DNA of 38,467 bases from positions 1 to 38,467 of the forward strand of contig JADGDW010000015.1 of the NCBI GenBank assembly GCA_016744725.1, read 5' to 3'. Below are positions 1 through 7,552 of the stretch, in pieces. Position numbers and translations under genes: made by a program. The number at the start of each line of letters is the position of its first letter. Position 1 is the first letter of the stretch. The DNA comes from Candidatus Albibeggiatoa sp. nov. BB20 (GTDB taxonomy: Bacteria; Pseudomonadota; Gammaproteobacteria; Beggiatoales; Beggiatoaceae). The notes below the pieces were generated by a model. It saw only the letters and a list, made by a program, of their open reading frames with translations. It searched no databases and had not been told where the DNA came from.

Positions 1-86
1 CTCATTTACTGGATACTAATAAAAATAGTGTTTGCGATACTTATATTTATAAGTAGTTTTTATAACTTTAATTAATATACAACAAA

Positions 87-119
87 TGATAATGAAAAAG
101 CAACTGATAATCATTGTTA
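87..119. promoter_or_regulatory. Fur-like operator (tandem half-sites)
   Basis: Positions 105-119 read TGATAATCATTGTTA, which matches the 7-1-7 Fur consensus TGATAATnATTATCA at 12 of 14 specified bases. A second half-site, TGATAATGA, lies at 87-95. Overlapping or adjacent half-sites are usual for Fur operators. The distance of about 100 bp from the left edge suggests control of a gene outside the window to the left. In AT-rich DNA such matches also arise by chance. Confidence 0.35.
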
Positions 120-343
120 TTACGTATAGTATTTTAAGTGTGCATAATTTGATTACTATATTCTGCTAATTTGATAAAACTATTATTTGACTATAGAGAT
201 TAGTTTATTTTTTATAATATCAAAGTGATACATGTAAATAATAGGCTTTTAACTGTGATAAGAATGGAATCATTGAACTGGGAAGAGAAGTAACAAACTA
301 AGTATAGAAAATAATTTTTCTGACAGAGATGACTATTAAAATA

Positions 344-475
344 TTTTGAAAAGTGGATATGAAATTCACCGCCATCAGATTATGTTGAATAATCAATGGT
401 GGAAGCATGGAAGCTGCCTTTTACATTTAATCGAGCCGTTTCGCCAAAAATAATACTGTAGGGTTTTAAAAACCA
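344..475 (-). pseudogene. Relic of haemagglutinin-like (TPS) N-terminal domain
   Basis: The minus strand translates to a degraded copy of the secretion-domain core found in the two intact haemagglutinin-like proteins of this window. It reads FLKPYSIIFGETARL, then KGSFHAST, then SDGGEFH, against FLNPYGIVFGEFAQL, QGSFHAST and SDGGRFH in the protein at 7553. A TAA stop interrupts it just before SDGG. There is no start codon, signal peptide or beta-helix around it. It lies directly downstream of the transposase relic on the same strand, so disruption by a transposon is plausible but not shown. Confidence 0.72.
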
Positions 476-494
476 GAAAAATGAGCAATATCAC

Positions 495-835
495 CTTGAT
501 CTAAAAGGTAAGCAATCAAGTTGAAAACGTTGGTTAAAGCGATAGCAAAACTCAGCTAAATAGCAAGAAAGGTATTTGAGCTGAATAGCATGATAAACGC
601 CAATAATGGTAATTTTAATATTGAAAATTATAATGTTAACCTAAGAAAACTGTTCAAGCGTTATACTATGAGTGCCCCTATTTGTGATAATTTGAGTGTG
701 CTTATAACCTGTTTTTTCAACAACTTTAAAGCAAGCTAAGCCATCAGAGACAACCTCACAACCTACACTTAAGATAACGTTCAACCCAAGCAGCGATTTC
801 TTTGATTTTAAGCCTTTTAACTATTATCAACAAAG
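495..835 (-). pseudogene. IS1595-family (ISXO2-like) transposase remnant, C-terminal part
   Basis: The minus strand carries the typical end of an IS1595-type DDE transposase. The order is EIAAWVERYL, then in another frame GCEVVSDGLACFKVVEKTG, then VNIII.NIK.TIIGVYHAIQ and YLAEFCYRFNQRFQLD. The family normally shows VVSDGLACF, a FxWVNT block and YLAEFxYRFNRRF. At least one frameshift (around 765-775) and an in-frame TAG, where the family has Trp of the WVN block, break the gene. The N-terminal half and terminal inverted repeats are not recognisable. This is a dead element. Confidence 0.72.
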
Positions 836-1042
836 TGATTACTGATTTTTATTTAGATTGAAACTTTATTCCTTGATAAATATATTTAAATTCAAAAAGG
901 TAAATACATAAATAAAAATAACTTTTGATAAAATCTTAAAAAATAGAGAAAATATTGTAAAATGCCTTCATTTAAAAAATGAAAAATCATATAGTTTAAT
1001 GCACCATAAGGCCTAAATATTTATATATTAGGAGAAAAAAGA

Positions 1043-2464
1043 GTGAATAATATTAAAAATCAAACAAAATGTAATGACATTATTCAGCAGGAAATTGAAC
1101 AATTACTTGATGTAGCTGAAAGTGCTGCCCATATTTTTGAGACTTATACAACATCAGAGGTACAGAAAATTGTTTTAGCTATGAGCAAGGCAGGGCAGGA
1201 AAAAGCAGAATTTTATGCCCAATGGTTAGTACGGGAAACTGGTTACAGTAATGTCAGCGATAATATAAAGAAAAATATAGATTGCTCAGTTGGTCTTTTG
1301 GAAAGATATCAACCAGCCGATTTTATCGAACCCGTGATTGATTATGAACAAAAAATAGTTAAATTTCCAAAACCTGCGGGTATTATTGCAGCTTTGATAC
1401 CTAGCACGAATCCTGTGATGACCGTATATTACAAAGCAATGATTAGTATCATGACTCGCAATGCAGTTATTTTTTCTCCCCATCCTGCTGCTAAAGAATG
1501 TTCAATACATGTTGTTAATTTTATGGCAGAAGTGGCTGAGAAAGCAGGTGCACCAGTGGGAATCATTCAAACAATACAACATCCCAGCATTCCACAATTA
1601 GAGCAGTTAATGGAAGCAAAACGGGTCAGTGTTATTTTGGCAACGGGGGGACCCAATCGGGTACGTGCAGCTTATCGTTCAGGCAATCCTGCCATGGGTA
1701 TGGGGCCTGGCAATGTACCTTGTTTTGTCCATAAATCAGCAGATAATATCGCCGAAACCGCCGAAAAAATCATCACCAGCAACAGTTTCGATCATGCTTT
1801 ACCTTGCGTTTGTGAATCTGTTGTCATTGCTGATAAGGCCATTCAAACACCACTTAAAACCGCATTAAATCAAGCGGGTGGATATTTTGTGACAGGCGAA
1901 GAACAACACAAACTGCGTGCTTATCTTTTTCATGACAAGAGTATCAACCCCGCAGCCATTGGCAAAAGTGCATTGTGGCTTGCTGAACAAGCAGGCGTTT
2001 CCATACCGTCAGACACAAAAACGTTGCTTGTTGAAATTGGGGCAGTAGGTATCGACGAGCCAATCAGCAAAGAAAAACTATTTCCCGTTTTAGGGTATAT
2101 CGTTGTTGATGGCGTGCAATCCGCGATTAATACCGCTTTAGCGATGTTGGAGATGGTAGGTAAAGGACATTCTGCTGTGATTCATAGTGATGATCCTAGC
2201 GTTGTGGCACGTTATGCAGCGGCTTTACCCGTTTGCCGAATTTCGGTTAATACGTTGGGGGTTGAAGGTTCAAGTGGTGTCTCGACCAATTTAACAAGAG
2301 GCCCTGTGATTGGAACAGGCTTTTTTGGTGGTAGCTCGGTGGATGATAATATTGGTCCTCAGTATTTGGTGCAATGGTCACGTGCTGCTTATCCTGCCGC
2401 TTCAAAAGCATCTATGCAAGATATGGAACAGGCAATTGTACAATTATCGTCCGAACCGCTGTAA
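1043..2464 (+). CDS. CoA-acylating aldehyde dehydrogenase
   Basis: The 473-residue protein belongs to the EutE/AdhE-N/SauS branch of aldehyde dehydrogenases, which interconvert an acyl-CoA and the aldehyde with NAD(P)H. The family core is visible: PAGIIAALIPSTNP (about 111-124), the nucleotide-binding ATGGPNRVRAAYRSG (200-214), GPGNVP (221-226) and the nucleophile block SFDHALPCVCESVV. Cys255 there aligns with the catalytic Cys of SFDNGxxCASEQ. Length is normal for a single-domain acylating enzyme without the AdhE alcohol dehydrogenase half. The start is GTG at 1043, preceded by AGGAG with 8 bases between. It is first in a five-gene same-strand cluster with polyketide genes, 131 bp ahead of the next likely start. 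From that context I infer reduction of the cluster's aryl-acetyl-CoA to an aldehyde. The substrate cannot be read from sequence. Confidence 0.85.
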   Translation: MNNIKNQTKCNDIIQQEIEQLLDVAESAAHIFETYTTSEVQKIVLAMSKAGQEKAEFYAQWLVRETGYSNVSDNIKKNIDCSVGLLERYQPADFIEPVIDYEQKIVKFPKPAGIIAALIPSTNPVMTVYYKAMISIMTRNAVIFSPHPAAKECSIHVVNFMAEVAEKAGAPVGIIQTIQHPSIPQLEQLMEAKRVSVILATGGPNRVRAAYRSGNPAMGMGPGNVPCFVHKSADNIAETAEKIITSNSFDHALPCVCESVVIADKAIQTPLKTALNQAGGYFVTGEEQHKLRAYLFHDKSINPAAIGKSALWLAEQAGVSIPSDTKTLLVEIGAVGIDEPISKEKLFPVLGYIVVDGVQSAINTALAMLEMVGKGHSAVIHSDDPSVVARYAAALPVCRISVNTLGVEGSSGVSTNLTRGPVIGTGFFGGSSVDDNIGPQYLVQWSRAAYPAASKASMQDMEQAIVQLSSEPL

Positions 2465-2595
2465 ATATAATCCATTATAGTCAAATCTACCTTGAGTATG
2501 AGGGATGACAGTCCTGAAATACTTTAAATATCACTCAGTTTTAAAACTAAGCATTGCCAGCCCTTATACCATCAATGAATAAAAGTAGAAATAAA

Positions 2596-3330
2596 ATGCC
2601 CACATCATCTGGCACTGTACGAATGGCGCGTGTTGGAGAGGCACGCAATATTGCCCTTTTCACTCTCGACCGACCAAGTAAGTCTAATGCTTATCACAAT
2701 GATATGGTTAAGCAATTTTCCGAGCAATTAAAAGAAGTTACTCGTGATCCTGCAATTCGTGTTGGTATTGTTACTGGCACGGGTGAAAAAGTATTTTGTG
2801 CAGGCGCAGATACATCTGGTTTTGCAGGTAGAACTTATGAGGATGGATTGGATTTATTGAGTAGACAGCTTTTTGATGATTGGGCAAATACACCGTGGCC
2901 TACAATTGCTGCCATGCAAGGGCCTGCTATTGCTGGAGGATTGGAACTCGCTTTAGCCAGTGATTATCGTATTTGTAGCCGTTCAAGCTGGTTTGCTCTA
3001 CCTGAAATTGACTTGGGGTTAATTCCAGCAGCAGGCGGTATTCATCGCTTAACAACGATTATTAATGAAGCAAGAGCTAAAGCAATGATTCTTTTTGGAC
3101 AGAAAGTGGATAGTGCTACTGCTTTGGAATGGGGGCTGGTTTCTCAAATCAGCGATCAAGTTTTAGCAGATGCAATTGACTTAGCGGAAATCACGACACA
3201 ACGTGATGCGTTGGCAACGCGTTTGGCCAAAATTGCTTTGCAATCGGTAAAGACCTGTTCAGGAAATACACACTTAGAAGCGGTGACACAAGCACTCCTC
3301 TACCATCGAAAAACCCAAAACATCACATAA
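2596..3330 (+). CDS. dpgD: Enoyl-CoA hydratase/isomerase, DpgD-like
   Basis: This is a crotonase-fold protein of 244 residues from ATG 2596; in-frame ATG 2575 and TTG 2554 are possible longer starts and none has a strong ribosome site. The oxyanion-hole segments FCAGAD and GPAIAGGLELALASDYR are intact. Both usual catalytic acids are present, one in GGLELAL and one in LPEIDLGL, so it should be an active hydratase/dehydratase. In glycopeptide-antibiotic producers DpgD assists DpgA in forming 3,5-dihydroxyphenylacetyl-CoA. The adjoining DpgA-like gene, 13 bp downstream, is the main reason for the specific name. By sequence alone it could be a general fatty-acid-type enoyl-CoA hydratase. Confidence 0.75.
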   Translation: MPTSSGTVRMARVGEARNIALFTLDRPSKSNAYHNDMVKQFSEQLKEVTRDPAIRVGIVTGTGEKVFCAGADTSGFAGRTYEDGLDLLSRQLFDDWANTPWPTIAAMQGPAIAGGLELALASDYRICSRSSWFALPEIDLGLIPAAGGIHRLTTIINEARAKAMILFGQKVDSATALEWGLVSQISDQVLADAIDLAEITTQRDALATRLAKIALQSVKTCSGNTHLEAVTQALLYHRKTQNIT

Positions 3331-3343
3331 CGGCTATTACAAA

Positions 3344-4402
3344 ATGCACATGCCTTCAACACCAAGACTAATTGCGATTGGTACACAAACCCCTCCGCAA
3401 AAATATACCCAATCTGAAATACTGGAACTTTTTCAAATAACCGATAAGAAAGTGGCTCGAATATTTAAGCATTCGCATATAAAATCACGGCATCTGAGCC
3501 TTCCTAAACCCAATCCAGACAGCAGTTTTTCTGATGAAAATCAAGCACAATTATTACAGAAACATCAGCATGTTGCATTGGATATTGGATCAGACGCAAT
3601 CAAAAAGGCATTGAAAAAAGCCAAGCTGACGGCTCAAGATATTGACTATTTTGCAGTGGTATCAACAACGGGTTTTCTGTGCCCAAGCCTCACCGCACAC
3701 TATATAAAAATGCTAGGGATGCGTCCTAATATCCAACGTATTGATGTTGTGGGCATGGGTTGTAACGGGGGACTGAATGGTATGCAGCCCGTTGTTAACT
3801 TCTGCTCTGTTCATCCTGAAGCGGTTGGACTATTGCTTTGTGTGGAGGTCTGCTCTGCTATGTATGTAACGGATAATACGATTAATACAGCCGTTATTAA
3901 CTCCCTATTTGGAGATGGCGCGGCAGCAGCGGTTATTTCTGCAAAACCGTTTGACTCAATACCCACAGGACCCAAACTTCTTGGCTTTACTTCACATATT
4001 ATTACCGATGTTCTTGAGGCGATGCGAATTGAGCTTAAAGACAATAAATATGCGTTTTATCTGGATAAACAAATCCCCTATGTTATTGGATTACATGCGA
4101 AAACACCCATAGATCATTTGCTACAGAAATTTAACCGTAAATGCCGAGATATTGAGCATTGGACGATTCATTCTGGCGGACAAAAAGTCATTGATTCAAT
4201 CAAATATGCTTTAAATATTACCGAACACGATGTACGTCATACAACCAATATATTGAAAAATTACGGTAATTTATCCTCAGCGTCCTTTCTATTTTCTCAT
4301 GAACGATTATTAGAAGAAGGTATCACTCAAAGTGGTGACTTGGTTGTTATGATGACCATGGGTCCCGGCTCAACCATTGAATGTTGCTTAGGAGAATTCT
4401 AA
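3344..4402 (+). CDS. dpgA: Type III polyketide synthase, 3,5-dihydroxyphenylacetyl-CoA synthase (DpgA-like)
   Basis: The 352-residue protein has the chalcone-synthase/thiolase fold and all three catalytic residues: Cys140 in VGMGCNGGLNG, His276 in WTIHSGGQKVID and Asn309 in NYGNLSSASFLFS. The C-terminal GPGSTIE loop is also present. The sequence around His and Asn, including DVRHTTNILKNYGNLSS, is of the DpgA subgroup rather than plant chalcone synthase or alkylresorcinol synthase. DpgA condenses four malonyl-CoA into 3,5-dihydroxyphenylacetyl-CoA. Flanking crotonases on both sides match the known dpgA-B-D partnership. The start is ATG 3344 or, two codons on, ATG 3350; neither has a good ribosome site, so coupling to the gene 13 bp upstream is likely. 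It is followed after 2 bp by the DpgB-like gene. Confidence 0.88.
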   Translation: MHMPSTPRLIAIGTQTPPQKYTQSEILELFQITDKKVARIFKHSHIKSRHLSLPKPNPDSSFSDENQAQLLQKHQHVALDIGSDAIKKALKKAKLTAQDIDYFAVVSTTGFLCPSLTAHYIKMLGMRPNIQRIDVVGMGCNGGLNGMQPVVNFCSVHPEAVGLLLCVEVCSAMYVTDNTINTAVINSLFGDGAAAAVISAKPFDSIPTGPKLLGFTSHIITDVLEAMRIELKDNKYAFYLDKQIPYVIGLHAKTPIDHLLQKFNRKCRDIEHWTIHSGGQKVIDSIKYALNITEHDVRHTTNILKNYGNLSSASFLFSHERLLEEGITQSGDLVVMMTMGPGSTIECCLGEF

Positions 4403-4404
4403 AA

Positions 4405-5103
4405 ATGCAGCCATACACAATGTTAAACCTGATGGAACAAGACACGATTGCTCATGTCAAATTGCAATGGCCAGACTCAGGTATATTGACCCAAGAGTTA
4501 CTATCTGATTTTATTAAATTAATGGATTATCTTGAAGATGAAACTGCTTGTACATTGATTGTATTTCAAGGTCTCGATACACAACAACCGATAGCCCAAT
4601 CAGTCGCTCCTGATATTGAGCATTGTCGCAAATGGGAGAATATCTTGCGGCGTATAGAGCGTTTTACAGGTGCATCTATTGTAGGCATTGATGGTTTTTG
4701 TACACGGTTTCATTTTCAATTGGCATTGGCTTGTGATTATAAAGTTGCAACCACTCGCTCAATATTCCAAGCACCCGAAGTTAAAGAGGGTTTCTTGCCT
4801 GGAATGCTGGCCTTTCGTTTGGCTAAATATATTGGTGTTGGGGCAGCCCGTCGTTTACTTTTTATAGGTGAGCCATGCGCTACAGCAGAAGCCATTCATT
4901 TAGGGATGATTGAGCATCAGTGTGAAGTAGCAGATTTTGAACAGGTTATTTCAGAAACTCAACAAGCGTTGATGCCAATAGACCCAGAAGTTTTACTGAA
5001 TACACGTCGACTGCTGAATGAATCCTTTGCAACATCGTATGAAGATGCAATTGGGCATTTTTTAGCTGCACAAAATTTATGCCTTGCTAAAACAGCAAAA
5101 TAA
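4405..5103 (+). CDS. dpgB: Divergent crotonase, DpgB-like
   Basis: The 232-residue crotonase-fold protein starts at ATG 4405, with AGGAG at 4390-4394 inside the end of the synthase gene. An in-frame ATG at 4381 would overlap that gene and has no such site. The middle, KWENILRRIERFTGASIVG, then LALACDYKVAT, LPGMLAFRLAKYIGVGAARR and AEAIHLGMI, matches the DpgB pattern. The active site is degenerate: where active crotonases have AGGLELAL it has RFHFQLAL, so the oxyanion glycines and one catalytic Glu are lost, while a PE pair is kept. DpgB is known to speed DpgA together with DpgD, and this copy may act as a structural or activating partner. The cofactor-free oxygenase DpgC is larger and is not present. 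Confidence 0.75.
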   Translation: MQPYTMLNLMEQDTIAHVKLQWPDSGILTQELLSDFIKLMDYLEDETACTLIVFQGLDTQQPIAQSVAPDIEHCRKWENILRRIERFTGASIVGIDGFCTRFHFQLALACDYKVATTRSIFQAPEVKEGFLPGMLAFRLAKYIGVGAARRLLFIGEPCATAEAIHLGMIEHQCEVADFEQVISETQQALMPIDPEVLLNTRRLLNESFATSYEDAIGHFLAAQNLCLAKTAK

Positions 5104-5158
5104 AGAGCCGCGCCTTGAATATTCAGTGCTTTCAAAATGTGAGAATGAGAATAAAGTC

Positions 5159-6169
5159 ATGAATCCATATCAGCAGATGTTTTGCATATTAGATTATCGA
5201 ATTGTATCGTATTTTACCGAAACGTGTATTGAATTGGGTATTTTTGACCATCTTGCGACACAATCCCTATCTGTATCGGAATTAGCAAAACTGACAGGAA
5301 CACATCAAAGGGCACTTTATCGCTGTTTACGGGGTCTTGCCCATTTTGATTTATTTGTAGAAGAAGACCAGCAATTTTCATTGACTGATGTCTCACGCCA
5401 TTTGACCTTAGAATCCGAATATTCTCTTGTACCGTGGCATCAATTCTGTCAGTCAGCCCAATCTACAAAACATCAGAAACGGCGTACAATTTGGGTAGAT
5501 TTGTTAAAAACAGGTAAAAGTATTTACCAACTTGGGCGAAATCAGCTATTTTATGATTATTTAAGAGAGCATCAGGCACTTGCTGCAAGCTTTGATAAAG
5601 GCATGGCATCAATGTCCCGAGTTGAAGTGCGTGATATTGTGCAACACTTTGATTTTTCGACATCTAAGCATCTTACTGAAGTTGCGGGTGGTAATGGACC
5701 TCTGATCTCTGCTGTATTGCAAAAATATGAGCAACTTGAGGGGCAACTTTTTGATTTTCCTGATGTTGTCAAACGAGTTGAGCCTATTCCACGTTTAAAA
5801 GTTGTTGGTGTAGATATGAAGGCGGCACTACCTGATATACCCAGTGATGCCATGATGAAGCGTATATTACATTCTTATTCTGATGAACAAGCATCCAATA
5901 TTCTAAAAAATGTCGGACAAGCCATGCGTTTTGGTAATAAACTGCATATTTTTGAATTAATTGAAGATAATACCGTCAATAATCCATATATTGGCATTAA
6001 GCACTTACAAATGTTACTTGTTCATGGCGCACCTGGAGAGAGCGGAGGGCCTGGGGAACGTACCAAAGCAGAGTTTGCATCTTTGTTGAATATGGCTGGT
6101 TTTGAACTTGTTGAAACACAGCAATTGCCATCAATTGATGTAGTTACTGCAATTTGCAAAACTGAATAA
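5159..6169 (+). CDS. SAM-dependent O-methyltransferase (COMT-like)
   Basis: The 336-residue protein has the two-domain layout of the caffeate/hydroxyneurosporene O-methyltransferase family. An N-terminal winged-helix dimerisation region (about 8-85, with VSELAKLTGTHQRALYRCLRGL) precedes the methyltransferase domain. SAM motif I is EVAGGNG (174-180), a change from the usual DVGGGxG. FDFPDVV (198-204) follows, then ILHSYSDEQASNIL (236-249), in which His238 fits the catalytic base. ATG 5159 is preferred; an in-frame TTG at 5084 would overlap the DpgB-like gene. It lies 55 bp after that gene as the last member of the cluster. I infer methylation of a resorcinol hydroxyl of the cluster product. 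Confidence 0.82.
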   Translation: MNPYQQMFCILDYRIVSYFTETCIELGIFDHLATQSLSVSELAKLTGTHQRALYRCLRGLAHFDLFVEEDQQFSLTDVSRHLTLESEYSLVPWHQFCQSAQSTKHQKRRTIWVDLLKTGKSIYQLGRNQLFYDYLREHQALAASFDKGMASMSRVEVRDIVQHFDFSTSKHLTEVAGGNGPLISAVLQKYEQLEGQLFDFPDVVKRVEPIPRLKVVGVDMKAALPDIPSDAMMKRILHSYSDEQASNILKNVGQAMRFGNKLHIFELIEDNTVNNPYIGIKHLQMLLVHGAPGESGGPGERTKAEFASLLNMAGFELVETQQLPSIDVVTAICKTE

Positions 6170-6808
6170 CCCTTATTTTATTTAATGATATTAGATCAAA
6201 AGCGGTAGCAATATCATCAATATTAATAGGTTAAAAAATCACATAAAATTTTAGGGTTAATCATAAGCTAAAGTGGTAGCTAAACAAATAGCAGTGTTAA
6301 AAACCATGGAACGGCTGATGTGGAATGAATTTTTAAATGGATAGATTTATCATTTCTTGAAAAGCATCACATTTAATCATCTTTTTTATAAAACTTATTT
6401 TAATTACACACCAACCGTATGGATTATTTCAAACAAAAAGGCTCACTCATACTCTTTAAATAGTTAATTGTAAGCAACTGGCGAAGCTGACACAGGGCCT
6501 GATTTTTAATTTTCTATAGAATCAAAAAATTAAGAATATAGTGTTTTATAATCTTGTGAAAAAATACCTTTTATACTTTTTATTTGATTGATTTTAAATG
6601 AATTAAATTTCATGCTCTGTTTCCAAAATGACTTTGTAGATAATTAGATTCCTAGCTCCGCCTATCGTAATAATGTTGCTTGTGATTAGTTTTAGGAAAA
6701 TAGGGGTTGTTCAATCTATGCGCTATTTTTATACATGTCTTGAAATTGTATTTTTAAGCTGGTGATAGCGTATAATTTTGAGAAGCCATATTGCATGAGT
6801 AATAAACG
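6170..6808. other. Gene-poor spacer with one gene relic
   Basis: About 640 AT-rich bases separate the methyltransferase and the Uma2 gene. No convincing gene or strong terminator is visible. The one recognisable item is a relic of a haemagglutinin C-terminus (6586-6663, listed separately). The promoter of the Uma2 gene should lie in the last 100 bases, but I cannot place it. Confidence 0.6.
6586..6663 (+). pseudogene. Relic of haemagglutinin-like protein C-terminus
   Basis: From the ATG at 6612 the plus strand reads MLCFQNDFVDN, stop, IPSSA. The C-terminal tail of the intact protein at 7553 reads MYRFQNDFVEDWIPSSA. DNA identity is high over CAAAATGACTTTGTTGA and ATTCCTAGCTC. The stop corresponds to a TGG-to-TAG change at the Trp codon. 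The preceding bases (from 6586) could encode a decayed version of the LTLK segment. The relic ends without the final Cys-Gln. It shows that another copy of this gene family once existed here. Confidence 0.65.
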
Positions 6809-7378
6809 ATGAATACCGCTGAAAAGTTAAGCATTACCCCTGAAGAATATCTTGAAGGTGAAACAGTTGCAGAGTATCGCCATGAATATGTTGATGGTGA
6901 AATCTTTGCAATGGCTGGCAGCAGTGATGCACATGCTTCTATTTCTATAAATATAGCGGCACATTTGAAAGGACAGTTGCGTGGTTCAGGCTGTAGAGTT
7001 TACATTAGTGATATGAAAGCCAAAGTCAGTGAAACTAGATATTTTTATCCTGATATATTGCTCACTTGTGATAAACGGGATTCTCAACATAATTACAGCA
7101 AGTTACACCCTATATTATTAATTGAAGTGCTTTCATCTTCGACAGAGGCTTATGATCGTGGCAAAAAGTTTGAATATTATCGCCAACTCGATAGTTTAGA
7201 AGAATACGCATTAATTTCACAAGATGATTACCATGTGGATATTTTTCGGAAAAATCAGCAACAACGTTGGGAATTATTCAGTTTTTCGGGCGTTGATATA
7301 CAAGTTTGTTTTGCAAGTATTGATTGTTGTATGGATATGGCGGTTTTATATGAAGATGTGAATTTTGAGTTGTCTTAA
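6809..7378 (+). CDS. Uma2 family protein (DUF820), PD-(D/E)XK nuclease fold
   Basis: The protein has 189 residues, a normal length for this family. It opens with the usual SITPEEYL and EYRHEYVDGEIFAMAGSS, followed by HASISINIAAHLKGQL. The nuclease-fold core is present: YPDILLTCD, with the motif Asp, then LLIEVLSSST, with the motif Glu, then DRGKKFEYYRQL carrying a Lys. Such proteins are abundant in cyanobacteria and filamentous sulfur bacteria, often in many copies. They are predicted endonucleases, and their biological role is unsettled. The start at ATG 6809 has no strong ribosome site. It stands alone, with gene-poor DNA before it and a new transcription unit after it. Confidence 0.88.
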   Translation: MNTAEKLSITPEEYLEGETVAEYRHEYVDGEIFAMAGSSDAHASISINIAAHLKGQLRGSGCRVYISDMKAKVSETRYFYPDILLTCDKRDSQHNYSKLHPILLIEVLSSSTEAYDRGKKFEYYRQLDSLEEYALISQDDYHVDIFRKNQQQRWELFSFSGVDIQVCFASIDCCMDMAVLYEDVNFELS

Positions 7379-7552
7379 CTGTCATTTAACTCCAACCTTA
7401 GTAGTTCACTTTTATTTTATTGATAATTGGATACCTCGCTCTGCACTCGCATTTAAATCTTGTAATTAAAGTAAGAATTCTATTTTGCTTCTTCCCTGTC
7501 CTGTTGTAAAATAAAAACGGCATAACTTTATGATTTAAAAAGGGGAAGGGTA

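Larger units (their letters stand above)
1..1042. other. Gene-poor left flank with decayed gene fragments
   Basis: No intact gene of convincing length is visible in this very AT-rich stretch. It holds a Fur-like site around 87-119, a minus-strand haemagglutinin N-domain fragment (344-475) and a minus-strand IS1595-type transposase tail (about 495-835), each listed separately. Positions 39-54 form a short palindrome with 7-bp arms. The last 80 bases before the first gene should contain its promoter, but I could not fix a clear -35/-10 pair. A CAT at 3-5 could be the start codon of a minus-strand gene leaving the window; this is a guess. Confidence 0.6.

Noticed and set aside
1629..1868. Alternative plus-strand frame within the aldehyde dehydrogenase gene
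   Set aside because: It is a shadow of the real gene, with no start signals or homology.
2554..2595. Longer N-terminus of the DpgD-like crotonase from TTG 2554
   Set aside because: No ribosome site, and the extra residues are outside the usual crotonase start; ATG 2596 or 2575 is more likely.
4405..5103. Possibility that this gene is DpgC, the cofactor-free oxygenase
   Set aside because: At 232 residues it is far shorter than DpgC, and its conserved segments follow the DpgB pattern.
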